Shown here piece by piece: positions 9,155 through 20,393 of a DNA stretch of 64,000 nucleotides. The translations under genes were made by a program, and so were the position numbers. The stretch comes from Mariannaea sp. PMI_226 (taxonomy: Eukaryota > Ascomycota > Sordariomycetes > Hypocreales > Nectriaceae): NCBI GenBank assembly GCA_024336345.1, contig JANFOG010000001.1:4030001-4094000 (forward strand). Reading direction: 5' to 3'. Numbering within the stretch: the first letter of the stretch is position 1; every line of letters begins with the position of its first letter. Below the pieces are notes generated by a model. The model did no database searches. It saw only the letters and a list, made by a program, of their open reading frames with translations, and had not been told where the DNA came from.

Positions 9155-12141
9155 ATGGCACCCTCACGGCCAGACGTGCCGGCGCATGCCATCGACCGCA
9201 CCCCCGAATATGAAGACTTCATGACCCGACTGCGTGAGTACCACAACAAACGTGGCACAACGCTCGACCCAGAGCCCAAGGTTGGCACGACTCATATAGA
9301 TCTCCTGAAAGTCTTCAATCATATTGTCGCCAATGGAGGCTATGACAAGGTTTCGGAGGAGAAGCTAGCCTGGCGGCGCATGGCAGCGGAGCTCGGCATC
9401 TTCTCTAACAACGAAGCTTCAACGGCCTTCTCTCTCAAGGAGAAGTTCTACAAGAACCTCGCTGCTTTTGAAATCAGCACTGTCCATTCCAAGGAGCCCC
9501 CACCAAAGGAAATTCTAGAGGACGTCACTGCCAAGGGTGCCGGCCTCCTGACGCGTACGAGAGAGAATTTCCGTGGAAAGCGTGAGAGCAACATTGGCGC
9601 AGGGGATTCGGCCGCTTCCGGTGATGATGGGACGCCCGTTCGTGAGCGACCTGTTCCTGACGCTGCAGCCAGTGCTCGAGCATCTCGTGGTCTGCGTGAG
9701 GCGCCTCCCCAGCGAGTCATCTTCCAGCCTGATACGGGCCCATCCCGGACGACGAGGCACTCTGCAGCACACCAGACCAGCCATCAGAACTCACCGGCTA
9801 CGACCACTCCACAGACGCCCTCGCACCAGCCGGGCGTATCTGCTGTGCCTCAACCACCCAGTCACCAAGCAAACCGGGGTCCATCCATCCTACACCATCC
9901 TCCCAACCCTGAGAATACCTCCCACCTGGTCAGCTCGTACCAGCCACGATACCTCAAACCTCTGCAGCTCCGGGCTGTCGCTACCCCGAGCAATGCGCCC
10001 AATGAGTTCCAAGGACCTCGCCAAACCCAACGAGTAGTGGACCCTCGCATCCCCTTGCAGCCTGGTAGTAAGTCTAGCATGAGCCGTTGTAATAATAGTG
10101 GATCGATGCTAATATATAAATGCAGCTGGCTTTGATGGACCTAATATTTATATGCGTTGTCTTAACGCTCTGCGATCAAATATTCCCGAGGAGCAAGCTT
10201 TTGCTCTTAACCATCTTGTTAAGATCTCATATGAGAGAGGCGACAAGTACAAGTTTGATTCCTTCCCTGGCCTCGCAGAAGGCTTGACAGACAAGGCGTT
10301 AGAAATCGGAAGTCTCTTTTACCATGTTAAGTGGACAGTTTCTTGGGATTCTCTCTTCGATTCTAATGATATCGGCGTGCTTGATGGCAACAACGGGACA
10401 CGAGATATTTTGGAGCGGATAGAGAGCCTCATCGAGAAAGACACGCCAGATGTCCTCCAAACGGAAGCCTATTCCGATGAGATGCTTCTGATTACTGAGG
10501 CGATACTGACGATACGTAACATGGTTACGCTCCCAGAGAACGCTCATAACATGTCCGACTTTTACCCCTTAATGGATCTTCTCTGTATAGTCCTACGCCT
10601 CCCTGAGAGAGATTCCCTCGTTGAGGTAAAGCACTTAGCGCTAGACATTGCCGAGCAGCTGACGCCTTTCACGGTCTTGGAATCGGATGACCCCCTCTAC
10701 AAAGTACTTCTGGAGCAAATGACTTCGGACGACCGTGGTGTCATTCTCACTGCTCTTCGCGCTCTTGGCCGAATCTCAATGAACCTCGAGGCCACAAACA
10801 CATTGGGCAATGTCCCTGGACATGTATTGCAGCGAATTGCCAGTTGGCTCTTGCTCAACGACGATGAACTCACCGATGCTTGCCTTGACTTCCTCTACCA
10901 GTATACTGCAGTCGTTTCAAATGTAGACAACCTGATGCGCTCATTGACTCCCGAGAACCTCATCGACCATCTGACGCGATTACTGGCGCATGGTGCACGC
11001 AAGGTCCAGCGGGAGTATATTCTCACACCCGAACAGAAGATGCCCGCTCGAGATCAGATTGCGCCCATGCCCCAGGACCTTCTCGAGGAGATGCTTAAGC
11101 TCGAGGAGCCTGAGCGTGTGCACCGCTGGGTGCGCAGTTTCTTTGAGGAGGATAATGACTCTTTTGTCACACAACTTGCTGCATGGCAGGCCTATCAGAA
11201 TGCCTTTGTTGGACCACTCAAGGCAATTGGGCAGGCTTTGATAACCCCCGCCGACTTTATCAGGAACAGCACATCCGTGTACAAAGATTCCAACGCGCAG
11301 GTCCTCCGGGAACCTGGCGATCCACAGCAGAAGTTCATTATTCACGGTATCCGTGCTCGCCCTCGACCCCTTAGTATGGATAACAGAGAGTATGGCCGAT
11401 GCCTCTGGGCTTCCAATCCAGCCAACAAAAATGAGAAGTGTGGCCATTTCTTTCTCACTGCGAGGGCGATGTGGGATCACATTCTCACAGCACACTTGAG
11501 TGCCCAGAGGAACGAGGCAGGCCAGTACGATAATGTTGAGAGGAATTTTGCATGCACCTGGGGTGAATGCAGCCGGTTCCCTTCACCAACAAAGCTGCAC
11601 CTGCACGACTTTGCACGTCACGTCAATACGCACGTCTCATCTATTTTGCCAACCACGGATGGTCAGATTCGGCCAGTTGGGCGACCGTGGATCATCCCCG
11701 CAAGAACTATGAGCGTCACATTTGAGGAGACTATGACAATGCGGGACGAACGGAACCCCAACGCTCCCCCGCAAGCCGCCGGCATTCCCTTGAGTGCTGC
11801 CTTAGTGCTGCGTAATATTGCCCGTAATGTCGTCAAGACGGAGGCTGAAGAGGAGCTAGTCAAGGCCCAGGAGCAGGGCGGGGAATCCGGTGGCTGGAAC
11901 GAGACTTTGTTTAGGCCGATACTACCGCGATTATTTGAGATTCTGGCTGAGAACAGAGCCTTGGTAAGCTTCTTTTTTTTCTTCTTCCCTTTTCGCTCAC
12001 GTTTCCATACTGTTGCGCCTCTTTCCCCACACATTCAGCCAGTTACATCAGATGGCCCACGCTAACAAAATCTCTCAGAGTCCCTATATTGCGTCACTGT
12101 TGGATCTCATCCGAACTCACAACGAAGTCCAAAGTCGTTAA
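9155..12141 (+). CDS. RSC9: RSC chromatin-remodelling complex subunit Rsc9 (ARID, C2H2 fingers)
   Basis: Three exons, 9155-10067, 10126-11963 and 12052-12141, give 946 residues. Residues about 12-110 form an ARID/BRIGHT DNA-binding domain (EYEDFMTRLREYHNKRGT, DLLKVFNHIVANGGYDKVSE, W..MAAELGI, LKEKFYKNLAAFE). A Pro/Gln/Ser-rich linker (about 150-300) leads to a long helical repeat region. Next come the conserved block QKFIIHGIRARPRPLSM and two C2H2-like zinc fingers (about 735-800, with MWDHILTAH and ARHVNTH as the His-bearing helices). The end has VGRPWIIPARTMSVTFEET and AALVLRNIARN. This is the layout of filamentous-fungal Rsc9, part of the ATP-dependent RSC/SWI-SNF-type nucleosome remodeller in the nucleus. 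The ATG at 9155 opens directly before the ARID. The upstream in-frame extension has only TTG. The last splice acceptor is uncertain between 12038 and 12051 (see findings). Confidence 0.9.
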
Positions 12142-14099
12142 ACACTTGTTCACACGCCGTGTGGGGCCGATATTTTATGGGGTTGGAGTCGGAGCATGTC
12201 CGAACGGCTTTGTCGAAGGAGATGAAATCGACAACACACGACGACGCCTGGACCAGTTGTTTGAGGAAATATCACTGGGTAAGGGCCAAGAACCCAGCAA
12301 TGATCCTTGTTTGCGGGAATAGATCTCACAGCATCGAAAAAGCCTTGGCCATTGCTCATGCCGGGGCAAGGGAAAATCTGGCACCGATCGCCGCCCGAGC
12401 TGCACGACAGGTTGGGGTGCAGCACGGAGCGTTTAGCCAGCGAGATGAAAAATGAGGGGGAAGAAGCAAATACGACGAAAGATGCGAGACAAGCTTACAT
12501 GAGAGAAATTGTGCATTTGCGGACGAGAGGAAGACATAAGGACCAACAATACCAAGGAATCACGACCATGTGGCTTTGACATTGAGCAATTTTTTTTTTA
12601 ATATCTGGATTGGCTTGTGTTGTAATAATACCCTGCCAGCCGGCGTTTGGAAGAGGGGGTAAGCAGGCTGGGTGATGTTGCAAGAGGGCCTGAGCAAGGA
12701 GGGCTGATGGGCAGACTCGAAGACACAGGGAATCTGAAAGGCGCGTGTTTAGCCCTTTGGAATTTGATGCGCTATCCGCGGGAAATAGATAGTTGTACTT
12801 CGTACTTTGTAAGCTGGGGGCGAATAGGTGTATTGTATTGGTAACTATATTGGCATGATCCGACAAGGTGTTACGAAGATTTTTTGGAGTTTTTTTTTTT
12901 TTTTTTTTTGCGCTGGCATCGATCTGACGAACGAACGAGGCTCTCTGAGACCTAACAGTTTCTCCACACAAGCTGCAGTCCCAGGAATTCTAAGATCACC
13001 GGCCCGGATTGCGCCAGGATCTCGTCACAGGTTGCACGGCACCTCTGCACGGCGCCGGGCCGGTTGCCAGATTCCAAGGGGGGTCGGCGTGCTGATGGGC
13101 CCCGTCTGCCGGAGAACAGAACATAGATGTACGTCCGAAGCTCCGAACGGCGACCGCCGTAATGCGCGAGATTCGATGCTCTCGGAGAGGGTGTGGCCTT
13201 TACAAGATAGATCGGCGGCTCTTTCTCGTGGCACCATAAGCATGTCGGGAGATATCGATATCCATGTCAATGCAATCCAAGGTCTGTCGCTTAGTCCATA
13301 CCCCAGACTATTGAGGCCTAGGCCCGTGCACACTACGGGACAGGCGCGGCCCTCCCCACGCGCACTGGACGCCGCATGGCGTTGCCAGGATGCAGCGAGA
13401 GCTTCTGCAGATATTCTGGAACCCTGCCTGCAGGCGGCGTGGCGGGCTCCCCTACCACCAGAACCACAGCAAGGTCATGTCAAGATCGTCAAAGCTTGCC
13501 TCGTGAGGGATCATCAGCGCAACACCCCAACGCCCTGAAATCTCACATTTACCACACCCACACTCCCGTCTCAACCTCGTGGCCATGTTCCTTTTAGACA
13601 GAGTTGTGTTGTCCTGGTACATTGTGCCCTCGTATTCTAGGTTCCCTTGTCTAACTAGGTGCGCGGCAGTCACATTGCTTGTGCACCTTGGGAAAGTTAG
13701 GCGCTCGGCGCAGCCCTGTCAAGCGTAATCTTGATCCCGAGATGGGTGGCCAAGACTCCTCGATATCCTTTTCCGTACATCCTGGCGATAGAGAAGTGGT
13801 GACACAGAAAGCTATGACACTGTATCATCGTCCATCGACATCATGATGAAGAACTGTAGACTCTCCAGGCCAATGCCAATTCGAGAAGAAAAATCCGACA
13901 AGAGTGGAGGAGCTAATATATTAATAACGAACGAAGTGGTTCTCAACAACTCTTGTTAGCCGCCTGAAATGCTGCTGCCTGCTCGACACTCAAGTTACTT
14001 GATTTTGATGAAGTCTGGCTAGTATTAGCTCACGGACTTGTTCGCCCGTCTTGCCCCCATACTGTACATATAAGAAATTGTTTTGAAATATGGACGTTG

Positions 14100-14397
14100 A
14101 CCGAGCCCTGCAATGTGCGAAATGCATGCAGGCGTTGCAAGGGTAGAAAGGTGCGCCCACACTGCGGACTTGCATATTGTGATGCAGATGCCCCGCGCCA
14201 GCCCCAAGATGCAGGGAGCAATATCGCCTGACGGTCTAGGCCTGCCAAGCTTCCTGGCCAGACCTTTGGAAAAAAGACAATTGAGGGTATTCAGAGCAAG
14301 ATTGGCTGAGACGACAGGCTGTGGGCACAGCAGCCTCAAAGTTCTCTTGCACACCTTACATTCCGCCACCCTTGTCCAGTCTGCCATAACCAGTTAG
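14100..14397 (+). pseudogene. Possible decayed Zn2Cys6 transcription factor fragment
   Basis: In one frame (14109 onward) the sequence reads CNVRNACRRCKGRKVR, resembling the ACxxCKxRKxR start of a Gal4-type zinc cluster, but the second half with its last cysteines does not follow the family spacing. In the next frame, from about 14266, it reads PLEKRQLRVFRARLAE followed by G...S..KVLLHTLHSATLVQSAI. This resembles the FxRxxxxxxxGyfds..W..LlLQ.Sh.ep.V.hAI block found just after the finger and linker in many fungal Zn2Cys6 factors. The two pieces are in different frames, stops follow both, and no continuing domain is seen. A frameshifted and truncated relic is the simplest reading. Chance similarity is not excluded. 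Confidence 0.35.
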
Positions 14398-15316
14398 TTC
14401 TAAGCTTCTTTTGAACTCATCACAAGAGGCTGGCTGGGTGATGCCAAGTTTGATGATGTTGATCAAGTGGCTGTACTAGTAGTCGTCATAGCGAACTAGC
14501 TGCCTCAATCTTCTTGAATAGATATGATATTAATTATTGTTAATGCATTCCTTTTGTCATCACTCAAAGTCCTTGGTGTCGGGACTTGTATTAGTCAAGA
14601 GCCGGTCTCGCACTATGCTACGTGCATGATTGAGGTCATCGCTCTATGCTCCACCAAGGTGACAACCTACTCTTTTCGTCACCGTTTTCTGCTTTTTTCC
14701 CTCCGTTATTTCAAGTCCTCTATTAGCTATCCAGGTATTAAGTAAGGACTAAAGGAAAAGAGAGGGAAAAAAAATTTGTTACAAGGTAAGGGAATGTGAT
14801 GAACTTCGTACGAGCGGGCCAAGCTGAGACTGTTGCTTGAATTGTCTTGACAATTTGGGATCTAGGGTGTCTCTTCCAACGGAATGCGACCACCATGCTG
14901 GTTTCGCTATTCAGCTCTGTTCGCGATTGCCCAAGGTCAATTTTCTTTTTTTCCTATTTTTTTTTCTCTGTCGTCTGAGCGCGACTTGAAATGAGGTCCA
15001 GCTGATCGCATAGCCGTCCCAAAATGGTAACATAGTAGCTGCCGCTCCTGTCGACAGAAAATATATCCTATGCAGTGTAAGCGATCTGTGATGGTTACGA
15101 TTAATTAGAGATCGAGGGGGGCTGACAAAAGTGGGCTGGTTTTTGACCCACGAGTCGACTCAGCGTCAGTAAGTGTGCTTCGTGTCAAACCTTCTCCCCG
15201 TGTCATCCGCAGCCGTCGTCGTTGGTGGATGCTGGTACGGTGGGGGAAGAACGCTGAGAAGACACCATGTCCACATGATAAAATGAGCTTTACCGTCTCG
15301 GTGAGGCACGGACAAG

Positions 15317-15340
15317 GAGATGCGCCAGGAGATGCGCCAG
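15317..15340. repeat. Tandem 12-mer duplication
   Basis: GAGATGCGCCAG occurs twice head to tail within the gene-poor region. It is not part of a recognised gene. Confidence 0.8.
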
Positions 15341-16189
15341 GAGCTACCCCACGCCGCCGGACCTCCACGAAGCCCTCCTACTGGAACTTTGTCAGATTGT
15401 ATCAAGATAGCCCTAGCAGCCCCAGGTTGATTGGCCTCTGGGAACTTCTCAAAGGATTCGGGGCATGCAAATTGTCATGTCTATTGTTCATCTCAGAGGA
15501 ACCTGAGTTTGAGACTACTACATCTAGGCTAGTATTAGAAATTCTGGAGAGCACGATCTGACTCGGATGGCGGTGAGTGTGAGTGGGAGAGTAGGATACT
15601 GTGCTCCGTAGAGTAATTCGTCTGCCTGGAGAAGATGGGGGCTATTTGGGATCATCTCTAGACACCGTTCCGGGGGATGCCCATATTTCGAACTACTGCA
15701 AGCCCCGAATGGTATCACCGGAGGTTGAGTGGAAGAAGAGCGATTTACTTGGTAACAGTGGTACTCTCGTCGTGTACTTAGGAAGATATTCCTTTGGCTG
15801 TTGTTGGTAACGCTATAGTGCAGTGTGGTACGCATCACGGTGGATAGTGGTTGAGTGCGGGATAGGCCGCCTTGATTATTGCCCGCGTCGTCATGGGCTT
15901 GAATTTAGATGTGGTTGGCTCGTCAGTGTCCGGTGTCCGTCAGAGGGGCGAGCGGCCAGCTGCATACCGAAAACAAGCAGAAACTGACGGTTCTCCAAAA
16001 TTAGATGGGGACAAAGCCGGGTTGTGGGCAAGGGATCAGCTTCGATTTGCCACAGCGAATTCCTGGAACAGTTCTCGTTTCTCTGAGTTCCGCAAAACTG
16101 GTCCCAAGGTTTTTTTTTTTCTTTCGCAGGGCGAGGCGCGGATCAGAGCCACAAAGGATGTTAGAGGAGGGTGGGAGTAGGAATGAAAG

Positions 16190-16410
16190 TGGGCGTGGGC
16201 GTGGGTGTGTGGGAGTGGGAGTGGGAGTGGGAGAAGGAGTGGGAGAAGTGGATGATTGCAAGGTGGAAGCAGTGGATTCAGTGGAGTAGCATCTGAGTGG
16301 CAGCTACCGAGAGAGCTACCCCTGTGCCTTCCCCCATGGAGCGGTTGGCTCTGGCTCTTGGCTCTGGCTCTTGGCTCTTGTCCCTGTGGCCGCCCCTTGA
16401 AGCCCCCCCC
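16190..16410. repeat. GTGGGA and GGCTCTT minisatellite cluster
   Basis: A run of GTGGGA/GTGGGC-type units (about 16192-16250) is followed by interspersed GGCTCTGGCTCTT units (about 16347-16380). Both are imperfect tandem arrays in non-coding DNA. Confidence 0.75.
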
Positions 16411-19307
16411 GGGTGCCCTGGAGCCCGGACCAGGCTCCGCTTTGGCTCTCTCCACGGTTACTTCTGGGGCGCGGCTGCGGACTGATCGTCCCTGGAGTGG
16501 GAATTGATGAGCGCGTCCCTGAAAAGCCGCCGGCCAAGAAGGAAATGGCATGGGGCGGAGGGAGCCGTGCGGTCGTGGCATAAGGTCACCTGAACACCCA
16601 CAAAGGCATGGGACAAGGGTTCTGCCGGCCCAGCATCAGCATTTTTGTTCATTTTGTATTCGCGTCTGACAGAAGAAAGTTTGATGACAAGACCTGGGCC
16701 TGACTCTGATTTTGGCTCTAGATGTTGGGTAAAAAAAGAAACGGCGGAATTAGTCGACCGGGGGCTGGTGGCATTGCTGCTGCCCATGTGACACGAAAGG
16801 CCAGCTTAGCATTGACAACTATTGCTTCACCTGTTGGCAAGGCTGATGCAATGTTGTTGTCCGTAGTCGAAATATTAGATTTAGAGCGCTGCTTGTTAGC
16901 TACAACGACAATGGGAGAGGGGGGAGGGGAAGGGGGGGAAACAACGGCAACAACAACACACAACATTAAAAAAAGCAAACGTGGTAACACCTTGCTGTGG
17001 CCAGATTGAAATCGGACCTGTGTGTGGTTAGCGATATGTGACAGCGAGAGCTGTGCAGAAGCAGGAGCCGCATACGCATATTTCCTTCAACAGCAGCGTG
17101 GGCAAGAACAGCCAACCGTTCTCAACCACAACAGCCACACGCCAGTTTCTTTGGGCTGAGATGATTACCTCCATGGCATGGTTGGTCCCCCCTTCTCCCT
17201 TGCCCTCCTTTACATAGGTACTGTTAGTACGCAGTAATCCTTCCTTTCCTTTCCTGTCTGGCTAAAACAGACCCGGGCCGGGTGTGTGTGGGCAAGGAGG
17301 TGGGATGGAGGAGTGAATTTCCAGTTTACGAGATATGATGTACCTTGTTGTTTTCGTGTAGAAAATTGAAAATTGCCAGTAAGTTTAGGAAATAATGTTA
17401 CAGAAAATGAACAACAACAGAAAAAAAAAAAAAAACCCTTGCTTCACCTCTTACTCATCGTGCCTACTGTATTTCGCATGCGATGAAGCCTTGAATTGAG
17501 TCTTTGTCGGAGTAGGGAGTCCAAGGACTGAGTAAACTCCGTTGCCTCAGACACTCGGACCCAGAGAATTATTAGACTCATCAATGGCTATTTTTTGGTC
17601 CCCTCAACAACAATTTTACCAAGATAGAACACACTGCCTAAGTTAGTAACAAAGGGGAAAATAGCACGCTACTTCGTGGCTACGGTCAAATGCCACCAGT
17701 CCACTCCTGCCCAGAGTATGGATGCCATTGACATTGATACCTCATCTCGGGACCCATATCAACTGGTAGTACCTAGCATCATGTACTCGCTCCACCGCAA
17801 CCCATCCCATCAAAGAAACAACAAGAGGTTCTCACTCCAATTCCCTTATCACCGAAATGCAGGCACTTTGTTTTTTTTTCTCTCATCCTTTTCGTCCTCA
17901 GCGACCGCCGACCCCCCCACATCTCCAAAGCGAGGCATCTTTGACCCGTGCTATGTGTCCCCTCTGACAGTCAGATTTTTGTGGCTTTCTGACACCCCCC
18001 TTTCTCCTCCTCCCCCCCCTGGCACTGCTTGATCTTGTGACCAGATGTCGTCTCCATCCAGTCGCACCTTGGTGGAGGGATGCCCTGGTCGCATGCGACA
18101 TCGGGCACCCAACTAGCAAAATTGTCAAGGGATCGATTGAACGAATGGATTTAGCAACAATCTTGCTCACCGTTTCTCTCACCGCGGTGACCCCCCTTTG
18201 AGCAACGGTCAGCGTTATGATCCACTATTTCAGTATAGAAACGCCCAGCATAACTTGTCTCAATGAGTAACCTCTCTCCCTTTGCTGTTCCCAACCGCAC
18301 GCAAACCACACGCAAACTCAGACAGACCACATTCCTCAATAACCAAAGCGGTATGTCTCCGCCCCTCTGAGACCCTCCTATCCCAAACCCAATGCAGATT
18401 TGGCTGGTTATCCCCTGTCCCTAGAGTGCATTGTCTTCGTCTGCTCCAGACCGACCACGCGGTGGACGAGAAACTGCAAGCTCAGATAAGGAAGTTCTGA
18501 TGCTGACTTTGCTGGTGTTAACAGAAACCTCCAATCACACCACCCTTCTATCTGGCTGTCTGTGATTAGAGACATTTGCCACTTGAGACAAAACATCCAG
18601 TCACTTCCCGGATCCGAATCTCGCAATCCGGCTTTCCGTCCTCCGTTTGCCTCCGCTCCCCTCCGTTTTCTTGTTCCACTTGAGCTGCCGTTCTGGCTTC
18701 GCTATTGAAGAGCCCCGAAAACAGAGCTGTGCATCCCGCCATTACCTAGTGCTCCCGCTGCATCTCGTTGTCCGTCCACATCCGCATCCACACATACCAA
18801 CGGCCATTTTTGTTTGGTGATCGTCATATAAGCGTTGCGAACCCGGACCACTGAATCCAGGCCCGCTCGTACCGAATCACCGCCAAGATCTAGCGCTAGC
18901 TGAACTGATTGTGTTGAAAGCTTCGCCTTACGGACATCCCGCCACGCTAAGTCGTACAGTAGCGACCCTCCTTCACCTACACGCCCCCCCCCAGAAAAAA
19001 AAAATTCGCCCCCCCTTGGCCCAGGTTTTTTTCTGGACGGAGCCTTCACCTTGAGCCCCACTACAAATCTATCAGCAATACCTATATCAACACCACCTCT
19101 TGTCGATTGAGCATTGCTTCTTCGACTCTTCATCCTTCTCCCTCTTCACTTAATCCTATATATCCTCTGCTGTCGACTACTTCTCCCTCTTCTTCCTCCC
19201 TCCCACCTCCAACCTCTTACTCTCACTCAACCTTCTATCCTACCTCCTCTTATACATCCTCTTATAATCCGTTTGCTTGCATTCACAAACCAGATAACAT
19301 ATTCATC

Positions 19308-20393
19308 ATGTCTTCTGCTGCTCGCAACGTCCTTCGCTTTTCCCGGGTGGCTTCTCCTGCCATCCGCCCTGCTGCCTCTTCTGCTCGTTTCTTCTCTGTC
19401 AGCCGTGCCAACCGTGTGACTGACACTGCCAACAAGAAGAGCGTTGTTCGCGAGAAGGAGGTCCCCGTCACCATCTACGGCCAAGGCCATGGTGATAAGC
19501 AAACCGTCCAGGTTCCCGAAGGTGCCGCTCGTGTTCCCCACGACACCCCTGTCCCCCCTGTTGAGGATGACTCCGTCACTCCCTTGAGCCGTAAGGTCTA
19601 CGAGTCCATGCCTCAGACCATGAAGAACATGTCCGTCTTTGGCAAGACTATCATCGTCACTGGTGGCGCTCGTGGTCTGGGTAACTACATGGCTCGTGCC
19701 TGTGCTGAGGCTGGTGCCAAGGCTATCGTCATCTTCGACGCCAACCAGGAGCTTGGTGACGAGTCTGCTGCTGAGCTTCACGAGAAGACTGGTCTCCCCG
19801 TATCCTTCTTTAAGGTTGATGTCCGTGACGGCGCTGCCATCAATGCTGCCGTCGATAGTGTTGTTGAGCGTTTCGGTGCCCCCGATGTGCTTGTCAACTC
19901 TGCTGGTATTGCCGATTCCAACATCAAGGCTGAGACCTACGACCCAGCCATGTTCCGTCGCCTCATCGATATTAACCTTAACGGCTCTTTCCTCATGTCC
20001 CAGGCTGTTGGCCGTGCCATGATGGCTGCTGGAAAGCCCGGTTCCATTGTCCTGGTTGCCTCCATGTCTGGCAGCGTTGTCAATTACCCACAGGAGCAGA
20101 GCTGCTACAACGCTTCAAAGGCTGGTGTCATTCAGCTCGGAAAGTCCCTTGCTGCTGAGTGGGCCAAGTACAACATCCGTGTCAACTGCATCTCCCCCGG
20201 CTACATGGACACCGCCCTCAACCGAGTCCCTGCCCTAGATGCCCAGAAGAAGATCTGGAAGTCTCTGACCCCCCAGAACCGTCTGGGTAACGTTGACGAG
20301 CTCAACGGACTGTGCGTCTTCCTTGCCTCTGACGCTTCCAAGTTCATGACCGGCGCCAACTGCATCATTGACGGTGGTTACACTTGCTACTAA
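19308..20393 (+). CDS. Short-chain dehydrogenase, D-arabinitol/mannitol dehydrogenase-like, mitochondrial-type
   Basis: A single exon of 361 residues. The start at 19308 (MSSAARNVLRFSRVASPAIR) gives an Arg/Ser/Ala-rich N-terminus typical of mitochondrial import, and the frame further upstream is CT-rich leader. After a 95-residue extension comes a classical SDR domain. It has the cofactor motif TGGARGLG, the acidic IVIFDANQE after the second strand, VNSAG, catalytic Ser in VASMSGS, YNASK with Tyr and Lys, NCISPGYMDT and a C-terminal DGGYTCY. Sequence flavour matches fungal D-arabinitol 2-dehydrogenase/mannitol dehydrogenase-type SDRs, which interconvert polyols and ketoses with NAD(P). The Asp after strand 2 suggests NAD rather than NADP, by inference. 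Codon use is strongly biased to C-ending codons, so the gene is probably highly expressed. The substrate is not proven. Confidence 0.88.
   Translation: MSSAARNVLRFSRVASPAIRPAASSARFFSVSRANRVTDTANKKSVVREKEVPVTIYGQGHGDKQTVQVPEGAARVPHDTPVPPVEDDSVTPLSRKVYESMPQTMKNMSVFGKTIIVTGGARGLGNYMARACAEAGAKAIVIFDANQELGDESAAELHEKTGLPVSFFKVDVRDGAAINAAVDSVVERFGAPDVLVNSAGIADSNIKAETYDPAMFRRLIDINLNGSFLMSQAVGRAMMAAGKPGSIVLVASMSGSVVNYPQEQSCYNASKAGVIQLGKSLAAEWAKYNIRVNCISPGYMDTALNRVPALDAQKKIWKSLTPQNRLGNVDELNGLCVFLASDASKFMTGANCIIDGGYTCY

Larger units (their letters stand above)
12142..19307. other. 7.2 kb gene-poor region
   Basis: No intact gene is recognisable over 7.2 kb. The longest open frames (for example 236 codons at 12828-13538) are low-complexity or cross homopolymers and look accidental. 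The region holds a T-run at about 12890-12910, a possible transcription-factor relic at 14100-14397, a tandem 12-mer at 15317-15340 and GTGGGA/GGCTCTT minisatellites at about 16190-16410. It ends in a CT-rich 5' leader (19080-19300) of the dehydrogenase gene. A half copy of the TACGAAGTAC palindrome lies at 12795-12805. Confidence 0.55.

Noticed and set aside
12828..13538. 236-codon frame in the gene-poor region
   Set aside because: It runs through a long T homopolymer (poly-Phe) and has irregular Arg/Pro/Ser composition with no conserved motif.
16036..16581. 181-codon minus-strand frame
   Set aside because: It translates minisatellites into Pro/His/Leu repeats; composition explains the open frame.
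19107..19307. In-frame N-terminal extension of the dehydrogenase
   Set aside because: It is Ser/Pro/Thr/Tyr from a CT-rich leader. The ATG at 19308 gives a normal mitochondrial presequence.
19227..19781. 184-codon minus-strand frame opposite the dehydrogenase
   Set aside because: Shadow of a highly codon-biased gene, with no domain and no splice or promoter logic.
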